DNA of 64,000 bases from Fuscovulum sp. (GCA_035192965.1 CP136571.1:1942501-2006500); one strand, 5' to 3'. Positions 23,748-33,963 are shown, counted from the stretch's first letter. The notes: generated by a model not told the origin, from the letters alone. Translations and numbers: made by a program.

Positions 23748-25490
23748 ATGCCCTATGCGATGACCCGCGCCGCCTATGCCGACATGTACGGCCCCACTGT
23801 GGGCGACAAGGTCCGCCTTGGCGACACCGACCTGATCATCGAGGTAGAGCGTGATCTGATCGCCGAGCGCTCCTCGCAAGGGGCCAACGCGCTGCGCTAC
23901 GGCGAAGAGGTCAAGTTCGGCGGCGGCAAGGTCATCCGCGACGGGATGGGACAAAGCCAGATCACCCGTGCAGCGGGCGCGATGGATACCGTCATCACCA
24001 ATGCGCTGATCGTGGATTGGACGGGCATCTACAAGGCCGATGTCGGCCTGCGGGATGGCCGGATCGCCAAGATCGGCAAGGCAGGCAACCCCGACACCCA
24101 GCCGGGGGTGGATGTGATCATCGGGCCAGGGACCGAGATCATCGCCGGCGAAGGCCGCATCCTGACGGCGGGCGCGATGGACGCGCATATCCATTTCATC
24201 GCGCCGCAGCAGATCGACGATGCGCTCCATTCCGGGATCACCACCATGCTAGGCGGCGGCACCGGCCCCGCCCATGGCACACTTGCCACAACCTGCACGC
24301 CGGGGCCGTGGCATATCGCGCGGATGATGCAGGCGGCGGATGCCTTTCCGATGAACCTGGCCTTTGCAGGCAAGGGCAACGCCTCACTTCCTGCCGCGTT
24401 GGAGGAACAGATCCGCGCCGGTGCCTGCGCGTTGAAACTGCACGAGGATTGGGGAACGACCCCCGCCGCCATTGATTGCTGCCTGACTGTGGCCGATGCG
24501 ATGGACGTGCAGGTGATGATCCACACCGATACGCTCAACGAATCCGGTTTCGTGGAAAACACCCTCGCCGCCATCCGGGGCCGGACGATCCACGCCTTCC
24601 ACACCGAAGGCGCGGGCGGCGGCCATGCGCCCGACATCATCAAGGTGGTCAGCAGCCAGAATGTGCTGCCTTCCTCCACCAACCCCACGATGCCCTACAC
24701 CGTGAACACGATCGAGGAACACCTCGACATGCTGATGGTGTGCCACCACCTTGATCGCAAGGTGCCGGAAGATGTGGCCTTTGCCGAAAGCCGCATCCGG
24801 CGCGAAACCATCGCGGCCGAGGATATCCTGCACGATCTGGGGGCGTTTTCGGTGATATCGTCGGACAGTCAGGCGATGGGCCGGGTGGGCGAGGTGATCA
24901 CCCGCACATGGCAGACCGCGCACAAGATGAAGGTGCAACGCGGCCGACTAGAGGGTGAGATGGGCGCGAATGACAATCTGCGTGTCCGCCGCTACATCGC
25001 CAAATACACGATCAACCCTGCCGTGGCGCATGGCCTGTCGCGCCATATCGGCAGCGTGGAAGAAGGGAAGCGCGCCGATCTGGTTCTCTGGTCGCCCGCG
25101 TTTTTCGGGGCCAAGCCGGAAATGGTGCTGATCGGCGGCTGTATCGTCGTGGCACAGATGGGCGATCCCAACGCATCCATTCCCACGCCGCAGCCGGTGC
25201 ATACGCGGCCCATGTTCGGGGCCTTTGGCCGCAGCGTGGAGCGCAACGCGGTGGTTTTTGTCAGCCAGGCGGGGCAAGAGGCCGATGTTCGGGGGCAATA
25301 CGGACTCGCCAAGGAAACGCTGGCGGTGGAAGGATGCCGTGGCATTGGCAAGCGCGACATGCGCCTGAACGATGCCACCCCGCAGATCGAGGTTGATCCT
25401 GAAACCTACGAAGTGCGCGCCGATGGTGTGTTGCTGACCTGCGAGCCGGCGACCGAACTGCCGCTGGCCCAACGGTATTTCCTGTTCTGA
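23748..25490 (+). CDS. ureC: Urease alpha (catalytic) subunit
   Basis: 580 residues, slightly longer than the usual ~570. Active-site residues are complete: His147 and His149 (MDAHIHF), the carbamylated Lys230 ([10 protein letters not shown]), His259 (VMIHTD), His285 (HAFHTEG), the mobile-flap Cys332 and catalytic His333 (MVCHHLD) and Asp373 ([10 protein letters not shown]). It hydrolyses urea to ammonia and carbamate with two nickel ions in the cytoplasm. GAGGAG precedes the ATG. It follows the AhpD-like gene closely; ureE lies 478 bp downstream because a gene on the opposite strand intervenes. Confidence 0.98.
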   Translation: MPYAMTRAAYADMYGPTVGDKVRLGDTDLIIEVERDLIAERSSQGANALRYGEEVKFGGGKVIRDGMGQSQITRAAGAMDTVITNALIVDWTGIYKADVGLRDGRIAKIGKAGNPDTQPGVDVIIGPGTEIIAGEGRILTAGAMDAHIHFIAPQQIDDALHSGITTMLGGGTGPAHGTLATTCTPGPWHIARMMQAADAFPMNLAFAGKGNASLPAALEEQIRAGACALKLHEDWGTTPAAIDCCLTVADAMDVQVMIHTDTLNESGFVENTLAAIRGRTIHAFHTEGAGGGHAPDIIKVVSSQNVLPSSTNPTMPYTVNTIEEHLDMLMVCHHLDRKVPEDVAFAESRIRRETIAAEDILHDLGAFSVISSDSQAMGRVGEVITRTWQTAHKMKVQRGRLEGEMGANDNLRVRRYIAKYTINPAVAHGLSRHIGSVEEGKRADLVLWSPAFFGAKPEMVLIGGCIVVAQMGDPNASIPTPQPVHTRPMFGAFGRSVERNAVVFVSQAGQEADVRGQYGLAKETLAVEGCRGIGKRDMRLNDATPQIEVDPETYEVRADGVLLTCEPATELPLAQRYFLF

Positions 25491-25526
25491 CCGGGCAAAA
25501 CTGCCATGCGCGACAGTCAGTCCTGG

Positions 25527-25847
25527 TCAATGCATGGCCGCATGATCATCGCCCCGCCGGATGGGCCAACCCGGGCGCGGAAGGCGGGTTTGCAGCGCAA
25601 GCGTGCTGACGCGGGTTTGCACGCGTTCTCGCCAGTAGGCCGGGTTTTCGCGGATAACATCGGGCAAAAGCGCCGGATCGAACATGCGGACGCGATGTTC
25701 GGTCACCTCGACCCGGTGCCAACGCCCGGTCAGGCTTGTGGATGGCGCAGTCAGGATCACGTCGCGCAATGCCGCTTCGCGCTGTTTCAAGCGGGCGATT
25801 TCCGCCCGGATTTCGGCAAGTTCATCGACGGGGGACAGGTGATGCAT
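25527..25847 (-). CDS. Conserved-looking hypothetical protein with N-terminal coiled coil
   Basis: 106 residues from the ATG at 25847, with GGGAGAAG upstream. The N-terminal DELAEIRAEIARLKQREAALRDVILTA (about residues 7-33) is a likely coiled coil. The remainder, WHRVEVTEHRVRMFDPALLPDVIRENPAYW, is Arg- and aromatic-rich and may bind nucleic acid or fold as a small alpha/beta domain. Codon choice is normal for the region. It is convergent with ureC and divergent from ureE, separating the structural from the accessory urease genes. I do not recognise its function. Confidence 0.6.
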   Translation of the reverse strand: MHHLSPVDELAEIRAEIARLKQREAALRDVILTAPSTSLTGRWHRVEVTEHRVRMFDPALLPDVIRENPAYWRERVQTRVSTLALQTRLPRPGWPIRRGDDHAAMH

Positions 25848-25968
25848 GGTCTTCTCCCTCTGTGCAGGCCAAGGATGGGGTTGAGGGATTAACAAGCCAT
25901 GACGACGCGACGGGGCTGAGATGATAAACTGCAATCCGGGTGACCAAACGGCAAAGGGGCGCTGACCG

Positions 25969-26544
25969 ATGACTGACTATCCGCTTGCCCATGCATTGAT
26001 CCGCCGGGCCGCCGTCGGGGGGCGCGACCCGGTTGATCAGGTCGTGCTGGGCTATGACGAACGGTTCCTGCGCCGCAAACGTCTGATGACGGCAGCGGAT
26101 CGCGGCGTGATGATCGACCTGCCCGAAACCACCAGCGCCGAAGCGGGAGATTGCTTTGAACTGATGGATGGCCGCCTGATCGCCGTGGTCGCGGCGGCGG
26201 AACCGGTGCTGATCATCAAGGGCGATCTTCCGCGTCTTGCCTGGCATATCGGCAACCGCCACACCCCCTGCCAGATCGAAGATGACCGGCTGGTCATCCG
26301 CGATGACCATGTGCTCAAGGCAATGCTGGTGCAGTTGGGCGGCACCGTGACCCACGCGATGGAACCCTTCACGCCCGAAGGCGGGGCCTATGGTCATGGC
26401 CGCACGATGGGCCACGATCACGGCCACGCACAGGGCCATGTGCCCCATGTCTTTACCCTGTCCCATCCCCATGGCGCGATGCAGGTGCAGCACCGTGCGT
26501 CGCACCGGGTGGATGCCGATGAACCGGATCAGCCCGACGAATGA
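25969..26544 (+). CDS. ureE: Urease nickel metallochaperone UreE with His-rich tail
   Basis: 191 residues. The N-terminal peptide-binding and central metal-binding domains are recognisable (LPRLAWHIGNRHTPCQIEDDRLVIRDDHVLKAML, with the conserved metal-binding His). The C-terminal third is His-rich (YGHGRTMGHDHGHAQGHVPH and later SHPHG), a nickel reservoir as in Klebsiella UreE. It passes nickel to UreG. It starts a block ureE-ureF-ureG with 4-bp overlaps; its own promoter must lie between 25848 and 25968. Confidence 0.94.
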   Translation: MTDYPLAHALIRRAAVGGRDPVDQVVLGYDERFLRRKRLMTAADRGVMIDLPETTSAEAGDCFELMDGRLIAVVAAAEPVLIIKGDLPRLAWHIGNRHTPCQIEDDRLVIRDDHVLKAMLVQLGGTVTHAMEPFTPEGGAYGHGRTMGHDHGHAQGHVPHVFTLSHPHGAMQVQHRASHRVDADEPDQPDE

Positions 26545-27179
26545 CCGCCGCCGGATTGATGACCCTCGTCCAGTGGCTCTCGCCCGCCTTTCCAACGGGC
26601 GGCTTTGCCTATTCGCACGGGATGGAACAGGTCATCCACGACGGCGGCATCGCCTCGGGCGCTGATCTGGAGGCATGGCTGGCCGATGTACTGCGGTTCG
26701 GCGCGGGCAAGCAGGACGCAATCCTGTTATCCGCTGCGCTGGAACCCGGGGCGGATCATGCCGCGCTGGGCGCACTTGCCGTCGCACTTCAACCCTCCGC
26801 CGAACGGTTGCGGGAAACGGCGGATCAGGGAGCGGCCTTTGCCCGCGCCGTTTCTGCGCTGACCGGGCAAGAGATGGCATCGTATCCGTTGCCAGTGGCC
26901 GTCGGTTCGGCTGCGCAGGGGCTGGGGCTCGAGAAATCGCAGGTGATTGCGCTGTATCTGCATGCCTTCACATCCAACCTCATCTCGGTGGCCGTCCGCT
27001 TTGTGCCGCTGGGCCAGAATGAGGGGCAGGCGGCGCTGGCTGCGCTGCACCCGCTGATCCAGTCAATTGCGGATACGGCGGCGGGGCAGGGGGTGGACGC
27101 CATCGAAAGCGCGGCCTTCGGGGCCGATCTGGCCGCCATGCGGCATGAAGGAATGGACGTAAGGATTTTCAAGACATGA
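26541..27179 (+). CDS. ureF: Urease accessory protein UreF
   Basis: 212 residues. [29 protein letters not shown] near the start and [36 protein letters not shown] in the second half are standard UreF blocks. UreF bridges UreD-urease and the GTPase UreG and controls GTP hydrolysis during activation. The protein is all-helical and soluble. It overlaps ureE and ureG by 4 bp at each end, so the three accessory proteins are made in step. Confidence 0.95.
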   Translation: MTAAGLMTLVQWLSPAFPTGGFAYSHGMEQVIHDGGIASGADLEAWLADVLRFGAGKQDAILLSAALEPGADHAALGALAVALQPSAERLRETADQGAAFARAVSALTGQEMASYPLPVAVGSAAQGLGLEKSQVIALYLHAFTSNLISVAVRFVPLGQNEGQAALAALHPLIQSIADTAAGQGVDAIESAAFGADLAAMRHEGMDVRIFKT

Positions 27180-27796
27180 CGGGACATGGACCTTTGCGCG
27201 TCGGGATCGGCGGGCCGGTGGGCGTGGGCAAGACGACGCTGACAGAACAGCTCTGCCGTGCACTTGCGCATCGCTGTTCGATGGCCGTCATCACCAACGA
27301 CATCTATACCCGCGAGGATGCCGAATACCTGATGCGTGCGCAGGTTCTACCGGTGGAACGTATCCGGGGCGTGGAAACCGGCGGCTGCCCCCATACCGCG
27401 ATCCGTGAGGATGCATCGATCAATCTGGCGGCGGTGGCTGATCTCCGCGGGGCCTTCCCCGACCTCGACCTGATCCTTATCGAAAGCGGAGGCGACAATC
27501 TGGCCGCGACCTACAGCCCGGAACTGGCTGACATCACCATTTATGTGATCGACACCGCTGCCGGGCAGGACATTCCGCGCAAACGCGGGCCAGGGGTGAC
27601 GCGGTCCGATCTTCTGGTGGTCAACAAGACCGACCTCGCCCCCCATGTCGGGGTGGATATCGCCTTGCTTGAATCAGACACGCAACGCGCCCGCGGCAGC
27701 CGCCCCTATGTGATGGCGCGGCTGCGGCAGGGCGTGGGGATCGAGGCGATCGTGGCCTTTCTGGAACGCGAGGGCGGTCTGGCACTGGCGAACTAG
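27176..27796 (+). CDS. ureG: Urease accessory GTPase UreG
   Basis: 206 residues. P-loop [11 protein letters not shown] at residues 12-22, the nickel-binding Cys-Pro-His in [31 protein letters not shown] and the base-specificity motif NKTDL are intact. It is a SIMIBI GTPase that delivers nickel from UreE to the UreD-UreF-urease complex. It ends the urease gene set; the convergent lipoprotein gene starts its stop codon only 15 bp later. Confidence 0.97.
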   Translation: MTGHGPLRVGIGGPVGVGKTTLTEQLCRALAHRCSMAVITNDIYTREDAEYLMRAQVLPVERIRGVETGGCPHTAIREDASINLAAVADLRGAFPDLDLILIESGGDNLAATYSPELADITIYVIDTAAGQDIPRKRGPGVTRSDLLVVNKTDLAPHVGVDIALLESDTQRARGSRPYVMARLRQGVGIEAIVAFLEREGGLALAN

Positions 27797-27811
27797 CCGC
27801 ACGCGCCCATC

Positions 27812-28135
27812 TCAAACGCTGCCGCAGTCCAGTGCATAGGTGCGGTTGATCGCGCCATTATACAGCGTGGACTGGCTGGAAACGATTGCCACAGGACGGC
27901 AGCCCGTGCCGCGAATGATGTAATCTGCTGCCTCGGCATCGGTCAGCGGGTATTCCACCGGGAAGGCGACCTCTGCCATATTGCCTTCGCGCGTCACGTT
28001 CAGGCCCATGCCCGTGGGCAGAATGAACTGTCGCGTCGCGCCATATTGGCGGCTGCCGTCTGGGTTGATGGGAACGCTTGGATAGCAAGCGGTCAGGAAC
28101 AGGGCGGCACTCAGGCCAAGGGCGGTTTTCAACAC
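27812..28135 (-). CDS. Small putative lipoprotein
   Basis: 107 residues from a GTG at 28135 preceded by AAAGGTG at the right distance; a GTG at 28150 would add five residues but lacks a site. The N-terminus MLKTALGLSAALFLTAC is a lipoprotein signal with lipobox LTAC, so the mature protein is anchored in a membrane. The rest (YPSVPINPDGSRQYGATRQFILPTG, GTGCRPVAIVSSQS, RTYALDCG) contains two further cysteines that may form a disulfide. No domain is recognised. It is convergent with ureG and divergent from urtA. Confidence 0.7.
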   Translation of the reverse strand: MLKTALGLSAALFLTACYPSVPINPDGSRQYGATRQFILPTGMGLNVTREGNMAEVAFPVEYPLTDAEAADYIIRGTGCRPVAIVSSQSTLYNGAINRTYALDCGSV

Positions 28136-28592
28136 GGGTTCACCTTTCACTACGCCGCTGCCAACGGTATCTGCGCGCTCTGCGCGGCGTCCAGCCCCCT
28201 TCTCCGCCGGGCGAACGGACTGTTTCCATTCCCGGCAGTTTGCGACGTTTCGCTGCCAGAAATCGCCCTGAGTCGCCTGATTCCGGCTTTGCGCGCGATG
28301 AAAAAATCAGCGTATGCCGCGCTGCTGCGGAAGTTTTAAGCGTATATCACGAGTTTGGCATACCACTTTGAGACTTTCGTCGGTGAAAGTTGCCGCGCTG
28401 CGGCGATGGCGGTCTTCTGCCTCTGGCGGGGCCGCTGCGGCCGCCGCGAAAGAAAAGATGTGCGGCAGGGGTTTCGATGTGGAAGTCCGCCCCCACCGCA
28501 CGGGGTGCAACCTGAGTTGCCTCTCGAAGATAGTGACCCCATCCTGGAAAGGGAAGGGCAGGCTTCGGGCGGTCTCGAAAGAGGATTACCTA
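28136..28592. other. Upstream region of the urea transporter operon
   Basis: No supported gene on either strand; the in-frame extension upstream of urtA has no plausible protein features. The region is GC-rich except for an AT-richer patch at about 28300-28380 (TTTTAAGCGTATATCACG), where the urtA promoter most likely lies. A sequence at 28355-28369 (TTGGCATACCACTTT) weakly resembles a sigma-54 element but lacks the GC at -12. The rest of the leader is unusually long, about 200 nt. Confidence 0.35.
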
Positions 28593-29873
28593 ATGAACAA
28601 GATCAAGGGGATGATGCTGGGCGGCGCGATGGGCATGGCCTTCGCCGGTGCCGCGCTGGCGCAGGAGGAAACGATCAAGGTCGGCGTCCTGCACTCGCTG
28701 TCGGGAACGATGGCGATCTCGGAAACGACGCTGAAAGACACCATGCTGATGCTGATTGAAGAGCAGAACGCCAAGGGCGGCCTGCTGGGCAAGCAGCTTG
28801 AGGCGGTGGTCGTAGATCCGGCCTCTGACTGGCCGCTGTTTGCCGAAAAGGCCCGCGAACTGCTGACCGTTTCGAATGTCGACGTAATGTTCGGCTGCTG
28901 GACGTCGGTGTCGCGCAAATCGGTTCTGCCGGTGATCGAGGAACTGAACGGCTTGCTGTTCTACCCGGTGCAGTATGAAGGCGAGGAATCGTCCAAGAAC
29001 GTCTTCTACACCGGCGCCGCCCCGAACCAGCAGGCGATCCCGGCCACGGATTACTTCCTCGAAGAACTGGGGGTCGAGAAATTCGCCCTGCTCGGCACGG
29101 ACTATGTCTATCCGCGCACCACGAACAACATCCTGGAATCCTATCTGGTCTCCAAGGGCATCGCGAAGGAAGACATCTTCGTGAACTACACCCCCTTCGG
29201 CCATTCGGACTGGTCCAAGATCGTTGCCGATGTCGTCGCACTGGGTGCTGACGGCAAAAAGGTTGGCGTGATCTCCACCATCAACGGTGATGCCAATATC
29301 GGCTTCTACAAGGAACTCGCCGCCGCTGGCGTCTCTGCCGATGAAATCCCCGTCGTCGCCTTCTCGGTTGGCGAAGAGGAACTGTCGGGTCTGGATACGT
29401 CGAACCTCGTGGGTCACCTCGCGGCGTGGAACTATTTCCAAACCGCTGACACCCCCGAAAACGCCGCGTTCATTGAAAAGTGGAAGGCCTTCGCTGGCCC
29501 CGAGCGTGTGACGAATGACCCGATGGAAGCCCATGTCATCGGCTTCAACATGTGGGTGCAGGCCGTTGAAAAGGCAGGCACGACTGATGTCGATGCCGTG
29601 CGCGAGGCGATGTATGGCCTTGAAGTGCCGAACCTGACGGGCGGCGTTGCTAAGATGCTGCCGAACCACCACCTGACCAAGCCGGTTCTGATCGGCGAAA
29701 TCCGGGCGGATGGCCAGTTCGACATCATCAGTCAGACTGAACCGGTTGCCGGTGATGCCTGGACCGACTTCCTGCCAGAATCGGCGGTGCTGGAATCCGA
29801 CTGGGCCGAACTGGACTGCGGCATGTACAACACCGAAACCAAGACCTGCGTGCAGATCAAATCGAACTACTGA
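28593..29873 (+). CDS. urtA: Urea ABC transporter substrate-binding protein
   Basis: 426 residues from the ATG at 28593 (GAGG upstream). A Sec signal (MNKIKGMMLGGAMGMAFAGAALAQ) leads to a periplasmic type I binding protein: ETIKVGVLHSLSGTMAISETTLKDTMLMLIEEQNAKGG, VDVMFGCWTSVSRKSVLPV and LLFYPVQYEGEESS are hallmarks of UrtA rather than amino-acid binding proteins. It begins the urtABCDE operon, 800 bp after ureG, so uptake and hydrolysis of urea are neighbours. A strong terminator-like hairpin after the gene should raise its mRNA over the other urt genes. Confidence 0.95.
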   Translation: MNKIKGMMLGGAMGMAFAGAALAQEETIKVGVLHSLSGTMAISETTLKDTMLMLIEEQNAKGGLLGKQLEAVVVDPASDWPLFAEKARELLTVSNVDVMFGCWTSVSRKSVLPVIEELNGLLFYPVQYEGEESSKNVFYTGAAPNQQAIPATDYFLEELGVEKFALLGTDYVYPRTTNNILESYLVSKGIAKEDIFVNYTPFGHSDWSKIVADVVALGADGKKVGVISTINGDANIGFYKELAAAGVSADEIPVVAFSVGEEELSGLDTSNLVGHLAAWNYFQTADTPENAAFIEKWKAFAGPERVTNDPMEAHVIGFNMWVQAVEKAGTTDVDAVREAMYGLEVPNLTGGVAKMLPNHHLTKPVLIGEIRADGQFDIISQTEPVAGDAWTDFLPESAVLESDWAELDCGMYNTETKTCVQIKSNY

Positions 29874-29888
29874 TCTGACCGAAGTATC

Positions 29889-29919
29889 GGGGGGCCGGAT
29901 GTCCTGGCCCCCCTTTCTT
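29889..29919 (+). terminator. Hairpin with T-rich tail between urtA and urtB
   Basis: GGGGGGCC (29889-29896) pairs with GGCCCCCC (29906-29913), extendable by GG/CC across a bulged T, followed by TTTCTT. It has the form of an intrinsic terminator directly before urtB. Partial read-through would make UrtA the most abundant component, as expected for a binding protein. Confidence 0.8.
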
Positions 29920-29921
29920 GT

Positions 29922-31880
29922 ATGCAGGATCCCATGCGCCGCATCCTCCTTTCCCTTGCCGCCGTCTTGCTGCTGGCCTTACCCGGCCTTGCGCAGGAGC
30001 AGTCGGCCACCGACATCCTGACCGCGAACCGCGCGCTGATCGAAAAGCCCACACGGGCCACGATCACCCCGGTGATCGCCGCCCTCGCCGAAAGTGGCGA
30101 CCCGTTGGCGGCAACGGTGCTGGGGGCCTGGGTGAACCGTGGCTTGGGTGTGCGCAAGGCTGACGGTGCCTTCTTCCTGATCGAAACCACGTCCGAGGGT
30201 TGGGCACTGCGCGATCTTGCAGGGGCCGATGCCGGGACTGCCGCGAAATCCGATATCACTGAACTGCGTCCCAATGCCGGGGTGCGCGGGATGATTTCCA
30301 CCGCGCTGGTGCAATTCACCCTGTCAGACCCGGATCCTGCCAAGCGTGCTGACGCGCTGCAATCCATTGCCCGCGATCCCGAAGCCGCCCATCTTGAACC
30401 GCTGCGCGCCTCGCTGGCTTCAGAGGCTGACCCTGCGCTGAAGGCCCAGAAAGAGCGGCTCGAACGGCTGCTGACCCTGCGCTTTGATCCCGACAGCGCC
30501 GCCCGCGTGGCCGCCATCGAAAGCTTCGGCTCCGATCTCGGGCTTGATCTGCGCGGCGCGCTTAACCCCTTGGTCGCCACGCGGCAAATTGCCTTTGTCG
30601 GCGACCTGCCTGCAGACATGAACCTTGCCCGCGAACTTGAACCGGGCAGCGATCTTACAGCGGTGGAGGCTTACGATCTGCTGGTCGCCGCCGATATGGC
30701 ACCCGCCCGCCTGACGGTCGAGGAATCGCGTGCTGCGCTTCTGGCCAATATCGTGGATGGTGCAGTGGCAGGAATTCCTGTGGCTGACCTGGGCACGCAA
30801 GCCGCCCGCGACCAAGCCTATACTGCGTTGGAGGCCGCCGGAACCGTGCCCCCCGCCGCAACCGATGCCGAGGTCGCCGCCGCTATCGCAGAACACCGCT
30901 TCGCCGAAGTTTACGCCGAACCCGACCCGGCAGTCACTTCCGCCGCCCGCGCGGCGCTGGACCGGATCGGCAGGACCGTCGGTGCGATGCAGACGGCAGA
31001 CCTTGCGCTGGATGCCATCTCGCTTGCTTCGATCTACTTCCTGGCGGCCATCGGCCTCGCGATCACCTTCGGTGTCATGCGGGTGATCAATATGGCCCAT
31101 GGCGAATTCATCATGATGGGGGCCTATACGGGGTATGTGGTGCAGCTGTTCATCACCAATTACACCCTGTCGATCATCGTGGCGTTGCCTTTGGCCTTTG
31201 CCGTCACTTTCGCCGCCGGTGTGGCGATGGAGCGGTTGGTGATCCGCCACCTCTACAAGCGCCCGCTGGAAACGCTGCTTGCCACTTTCGGCATCTCGAT
31301 CGCCCTCCAACAGATTGCCAAGAACATCTTCGGCACGCAGGCTCGCCCACTGACAGCGCCGGGCTGGCTTGATGGCGCGTTGACCTTCAACGATGTGGTG
31401 TCGATCAGCTATATCCGCATCGCCATTTTCGTGCTGGCCATGGTGTTTCTGCTGTTCTTCCTCTGGCTGATGAAACGCACGCGGCTGGGGCTTGAGGTGC
31501 GGGCGGTTACGCAGAACCCCTCCATGGCAGCCTCGATGGGCATCAACCCGGACCGGATCAACATGCTCACTTTCGGCCTCGGCTCGGGCATTGCGGGTAT
31601 CGCGGGTGTGGCCATTGGCCTGTTCGCTAAGGTCACGTCCGAGCTTGGGTCTGATTATATCGTGCAAAGCTTCATGACGGTGGTTGTGGGCGGCGTGGGC
31701 AACATCTGGGGCACACTGGCCGGGGCCTTCCTCATCGGTTCGCTGCAGAAGGGGATCGAATGGCTCAACCCGTCCAACACGCTGGCGGCGCAGACCTACA
31801 TGATCCTTTTCATCATCCTCTTCATCCAGTTCCGCCCGCGGGGGATCATCGCCCTCAAGGGCCGCGCGGCGGGGGATTGA
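29922..31880 (+). CDS. urtB: Urea ABC transporter permease UrtB with long periplasmic N-terminal domain
   Basis: 652 residues, about twice the size of a plain LIV-H permease, as is usual for many UrtB proteins. A signal-like helix (RRILLSLAAVLLLALPGLA) starts the protein; residues ~25-350 form a helical, HEAT-like soluble domain; the permease proper begins near residue 355 (ALDAISLASIYFLAAIGLAITFGVMRVINMAHGEFIMMG) with about eight helices. ATG 29934 is an alternative start. It pairs with UrtC. The hairpin just before the start leaves the ribosome-binding site unclear. Confidence 0.93.
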   Translation: MQDPMRRILLSLAAVLLLALPGLAQEQSATDILTANRALIEKPTRATITPVIAALAESGDPLAATVLGAWVNRGLGVRKADGAFFLIETTSEGWALRDLAGADAGTAAKSDITELRPNAGVRGMISTALVQFTLSDPDPAKRADALQSIARDPEAAHLEPLRASLASEADPALKAQKERLERLLTLRFDPDSAARVAAIESFGSDLGLDLRGALNPLVATRQIAFVGDLPADMNLARELEPGSDLTAVEAYDLLVAADMAPARLTVEESRAALLANIVDGAVAGIPVADLGTQAARDQAYTALEAAGTVPPAATDAEVAAAIAEHRFAEVYAEPDPAVTSAARAALDRIGRTVGAMQTADLALDAISLASIYFLAAIGLAITFGVMRVINMAHGEFIMMGAYTGYVVQLFITNYTLSIIVALPLAFAVTFAAGVAMERLVIRHLYKRPLETLLATFGISIALQQIAKNIFGTQARPLTAPGWLDGALTFNDVVSISYIRIAIFVLAMVFLLFFLWLMKRTRLGLEVRAVTQNPSMAASMGINPDRINMLTFGLGSGIAGIAGVAIGLFAKVTSELGSDYIVQSFMTVVVGGVGNIWGTLAGAFLIGSLQKGIEWLNPSNTLAAQTYMILFIILFIQFRPRGIIALKGRAAGD

Positions 31881-31939
31881 GGATGCGCAGCAATGCCTAC
31901 CGTCTCTGTACATCTTCTCTGGAAAAATATCCCGGCGGT

Positions 31940-31957
31940 CCGGGGGCTGGCCCCCGG
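31940..31957. terminator. Short GC-rich hairpin between urtB and urtC
   Basis: CCGGGGGC (31940-31947) and GCCCCCGG (31950-31957) form a tight hairpin in the 109-bp gap, preceded by CTGGAAAAATATCCCGGCGG. There is no T-tract, so it is more likely an mRNA processing or stabilising element than a terminator. The gap contains no gene. Confidence 0.5.
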
Positions 31958-31989
31958 TCCGTTCGTTTCCTAAAGCGACAGGCCGCAGC

Positions 31990-33222
31990 ATGAGCCGCAG
32001 TTTCCTTGCCAAGAACCCCTCCGTCCTCTGGTTCATCCTGATCCTCGCGATCTTCACCCTCGGCGTGACGATCCTGTCCGAGGCGTATGGCGTGGCCTTC
32101 ATCTCCACCTCCTTCGTCAAGACGCTGGGCAAGACGCTTTGCCTCTGCCTCGTTGCGCTGGCGATGGATCTGATCTGGGGCTATGCGGGCATCCTCTCGC
32201 TTGGCCACATGGCGTTCTTCGCCATCGGCGGCTACATGCTGGGAATGTGGCTGATGTATGCCCGGACCGAAGAGATCGTCGTCGCGGCCCTCGCACAGGG
32301 CGGTTTGCCTGCAACGCCGGAAGAAGTGCGACAAGGCATCGCCACGCAGATCTTCGGCGTGGTCGGCGCGTCTGAGTTCCCGCCGATCTGGTTCCTCGCC
32401 CATTCCTTCTGGGGCCAACTGCTTCTGGTGGTGGCCGTTCCGGGTGTGCTGGCGCTGGTCTTCGGCTGGCTCGCCTTCCGCAGCCGCGTCACGGGGGTCT
32501 ATCTGTCGATCCTGACACAGGCCATGACGCTCGCCCTGGCGCTCTATCTGTTCCAGAACGATTCCGGCCTGCGCGGCAATAACGGCCTGTCTGGGTTGCA
32601 GAACATCCCCGGTCTTGGCGATGCGTCGCAGGATGCGCTGTCAATCTGGTTCTTTTGGGCCTCGGCCTTCGCGCTGGGGGTGACCTATGTGCTGCTGACA
32701 TGGGTGGTGTCGGGTAAGTTCGGATCGGTGATCCGCGCCATCCGCGATGATGAACAGCGCGTCCGCTTCCTTGGCTACTCGGTCGAAGGTTACAAGCTTT
32801 TCGTTTTCACCCTGACGGCGGTGATCGCCGCCATTGCTGGGGCGCTGTACTATCCGCAGGCGGGCATTATCAACCCGGCGGAACTCGCCCCCATCGCCAG
32901 CATCTATCTGGCGGTCTGGGTTGCCATTGGCGGGCGCGGGCGGCTTTACGGGGCGGTGATCGGCGCGGCCTTTGTCTCGCTGCTGTCGTCTTGGTTCACC
33001 GGGGGCCGCGCGCCCTCTATCCCGCTGGGCTTTTACACGATCAACTGGGTGGATTGGTGGCTGGTGCTGCTGGGCCTGTCTTTCGTGGCCGTCACGCTCT
33101 TTGCGCCCAAGGGGATCGGCGGTCTGTTCGACCTCTGGCAGGGCCTGCGCAGTCCGGATCGCAAGGGCGCGGCGCTGGGCCCGGATGACAGTTCGCTTCA
33201 AGAAAAGGAGGCTTTGAAATGA
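31990..33222 (+). CDS. urtC: Urea ABC transporter permease UrtC
   Basis: 410 residues, LIV-M type. About ten membrane helices; family blocks WGYAGILSLGHMAFFAIGGYMLGMW (about residues 58-82), TGVYLSILTQAMTLALALYLFQND, and ALYYPQAGIINPAELAPIASIYLAVWVAIGGRG. It pairs with UrtB as the membrane channel. Its stop overlaps the urtD start by 4 bp. The C-terminal tail after residue ~385 is hydrophilic and probably cytoplasmic. Confidence 0.95.
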   Translation: MSRSFLAKNPSVLWFILILAIFTLGVTILSEAYGVAFISTSFVKTLGKTLCLCLVALAMDLIWGYAGILSLGHMAFFAIGGYMLGMWLMYARTEEIVVAALAQGGLPATPEEVRQGIATQIFGVVGASEFPPIWFLAHSFWGQLLLVVAVPGVLALVFGWLAFRSRVTGVYLSILTQAMTLALALYLFQNDSGLRGNNGLSGLQNIPGLGDASQDALSIWFFWASAFALGVTYVLLTWVVSGKFGSVIRAIRDDEQRVRFLGYSVEGYKLFVFTLTAVIAAIAGALYYPQAGIINPAELAPIASIYLAVWVAIGGRGRLYGAVIGAAFVSLLSSWFTGGRAPSIPLGFYTINWVDWWLVLLGLSFVAVTLFAPKGIGGLFDLWQGLRSPDRKGAALGPDDSSLQEKEALK

Positions 33223-33962
33223 CCGCGCTTCTGGAAGTGTCGGGCGTGTCGGTCACCTTTGACGGGTTCCGCGCCATCAACAACCTGTCCTTTTCCATCG
33301 ACGCACAGGAACTGCGCGCAATCATCGGGCCGAACGGGGCGGGCAAGACCACCTTCATGGATATTGTCACCGGAAAAACGCGGCCCGACAGTGGTTCGGT
33401 GACCTTCGGCGAACGCTCCATATCGCTTCTGTCACTCTCCGAAGCCGAGATTGCGCGGGCCGGCGTCGGCCGCAAGTTCCAGCGCCCCACCGTGTTCGAA
33501 GATCAGTCAGTGGCCGATAACCTGACCATGGCGCTGAAAGCAGCGCGCGCGCCCTGGCGGGTTCTGTTCTGGAAAGAAGGGCCTGCCGACCGTGCACGGG
33601 TGCAGGACCTCGCTGCCGAAGTGGGCCTTGCCGATCACCTTGAACGCAAGTCTGGCGAATTGAGCCATGGGCAAAAGCAATGGCTCGAAATCGGGATGCT
33701 GCTCGCGCAGGAACCGCGCCTGCTGCTGGTGGATGAACCTGCCGCAGGCATGACACTGGCCGAACGCGAACACACAACCGCACTGCTGGTGGAAATGGCC
33801 AAGACGCGCGCCGTGGTGGTGGTGGAGCATGACATGGAATTCGTCCGTCGGCTGAACTGCAAGGTGACCGTGCTGCACGAAGGTGCAGTGCTGGCCGAAG
33901 GATCGCTGGATCACGTCACCAAGAACCAGCAAGTCATCGAAGTCTATCTGGGGCGGGGCTGA
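33219..33962 (+). CDS. urtD: Urea ABC transporter ATP-binding protein UrtD
   Basis: 247 residues, LivG-like. Walker A GPNGAGKTTFMDIVTG near residues 34-49, Q-loop region KFQRPTVFEDQSV, signature LSHGQKQWLEIG (a known variant of LSGGQ in UrtD/LivG), Walker B RLLLVDEPAAGM and EHDMEFV H-loop are present. One of two ATPases energising UrtBC. It overlaps urtC and is followed by urtE after 1 bp. Confidence 0.95.
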   Translation: MTALLEVSGVSVTFDGFRAINNLSFSIDAQELRAIIGPNGAGKTTFMDIVTGKTRPDSGSVTFGERSISLLSLSEAEIARAGVGRKFQRPTVFEDQSVADNLTMALKAARAPWRVLFWKEGPADRARVQDLAAEVGLADHLERKSGELSHGQKQWLEIGMLLAQEPRLLLVDEPAAGMTLAEREHTTALLVEMAKTRAVVVVEHDMEFVRRLNCKVTVLHEGAVLAEGSLDHVTKNQQVIEVYLGRG

Positions 33963-33963
33963 G

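Noticed and set aside
28355-28370. Possible sigma-54 promoter (TTGGCATACCACTTTG) before urtA
   Set aside because: The -24 half fits, but the essential GC of the -12 element is absent at the proper distance.
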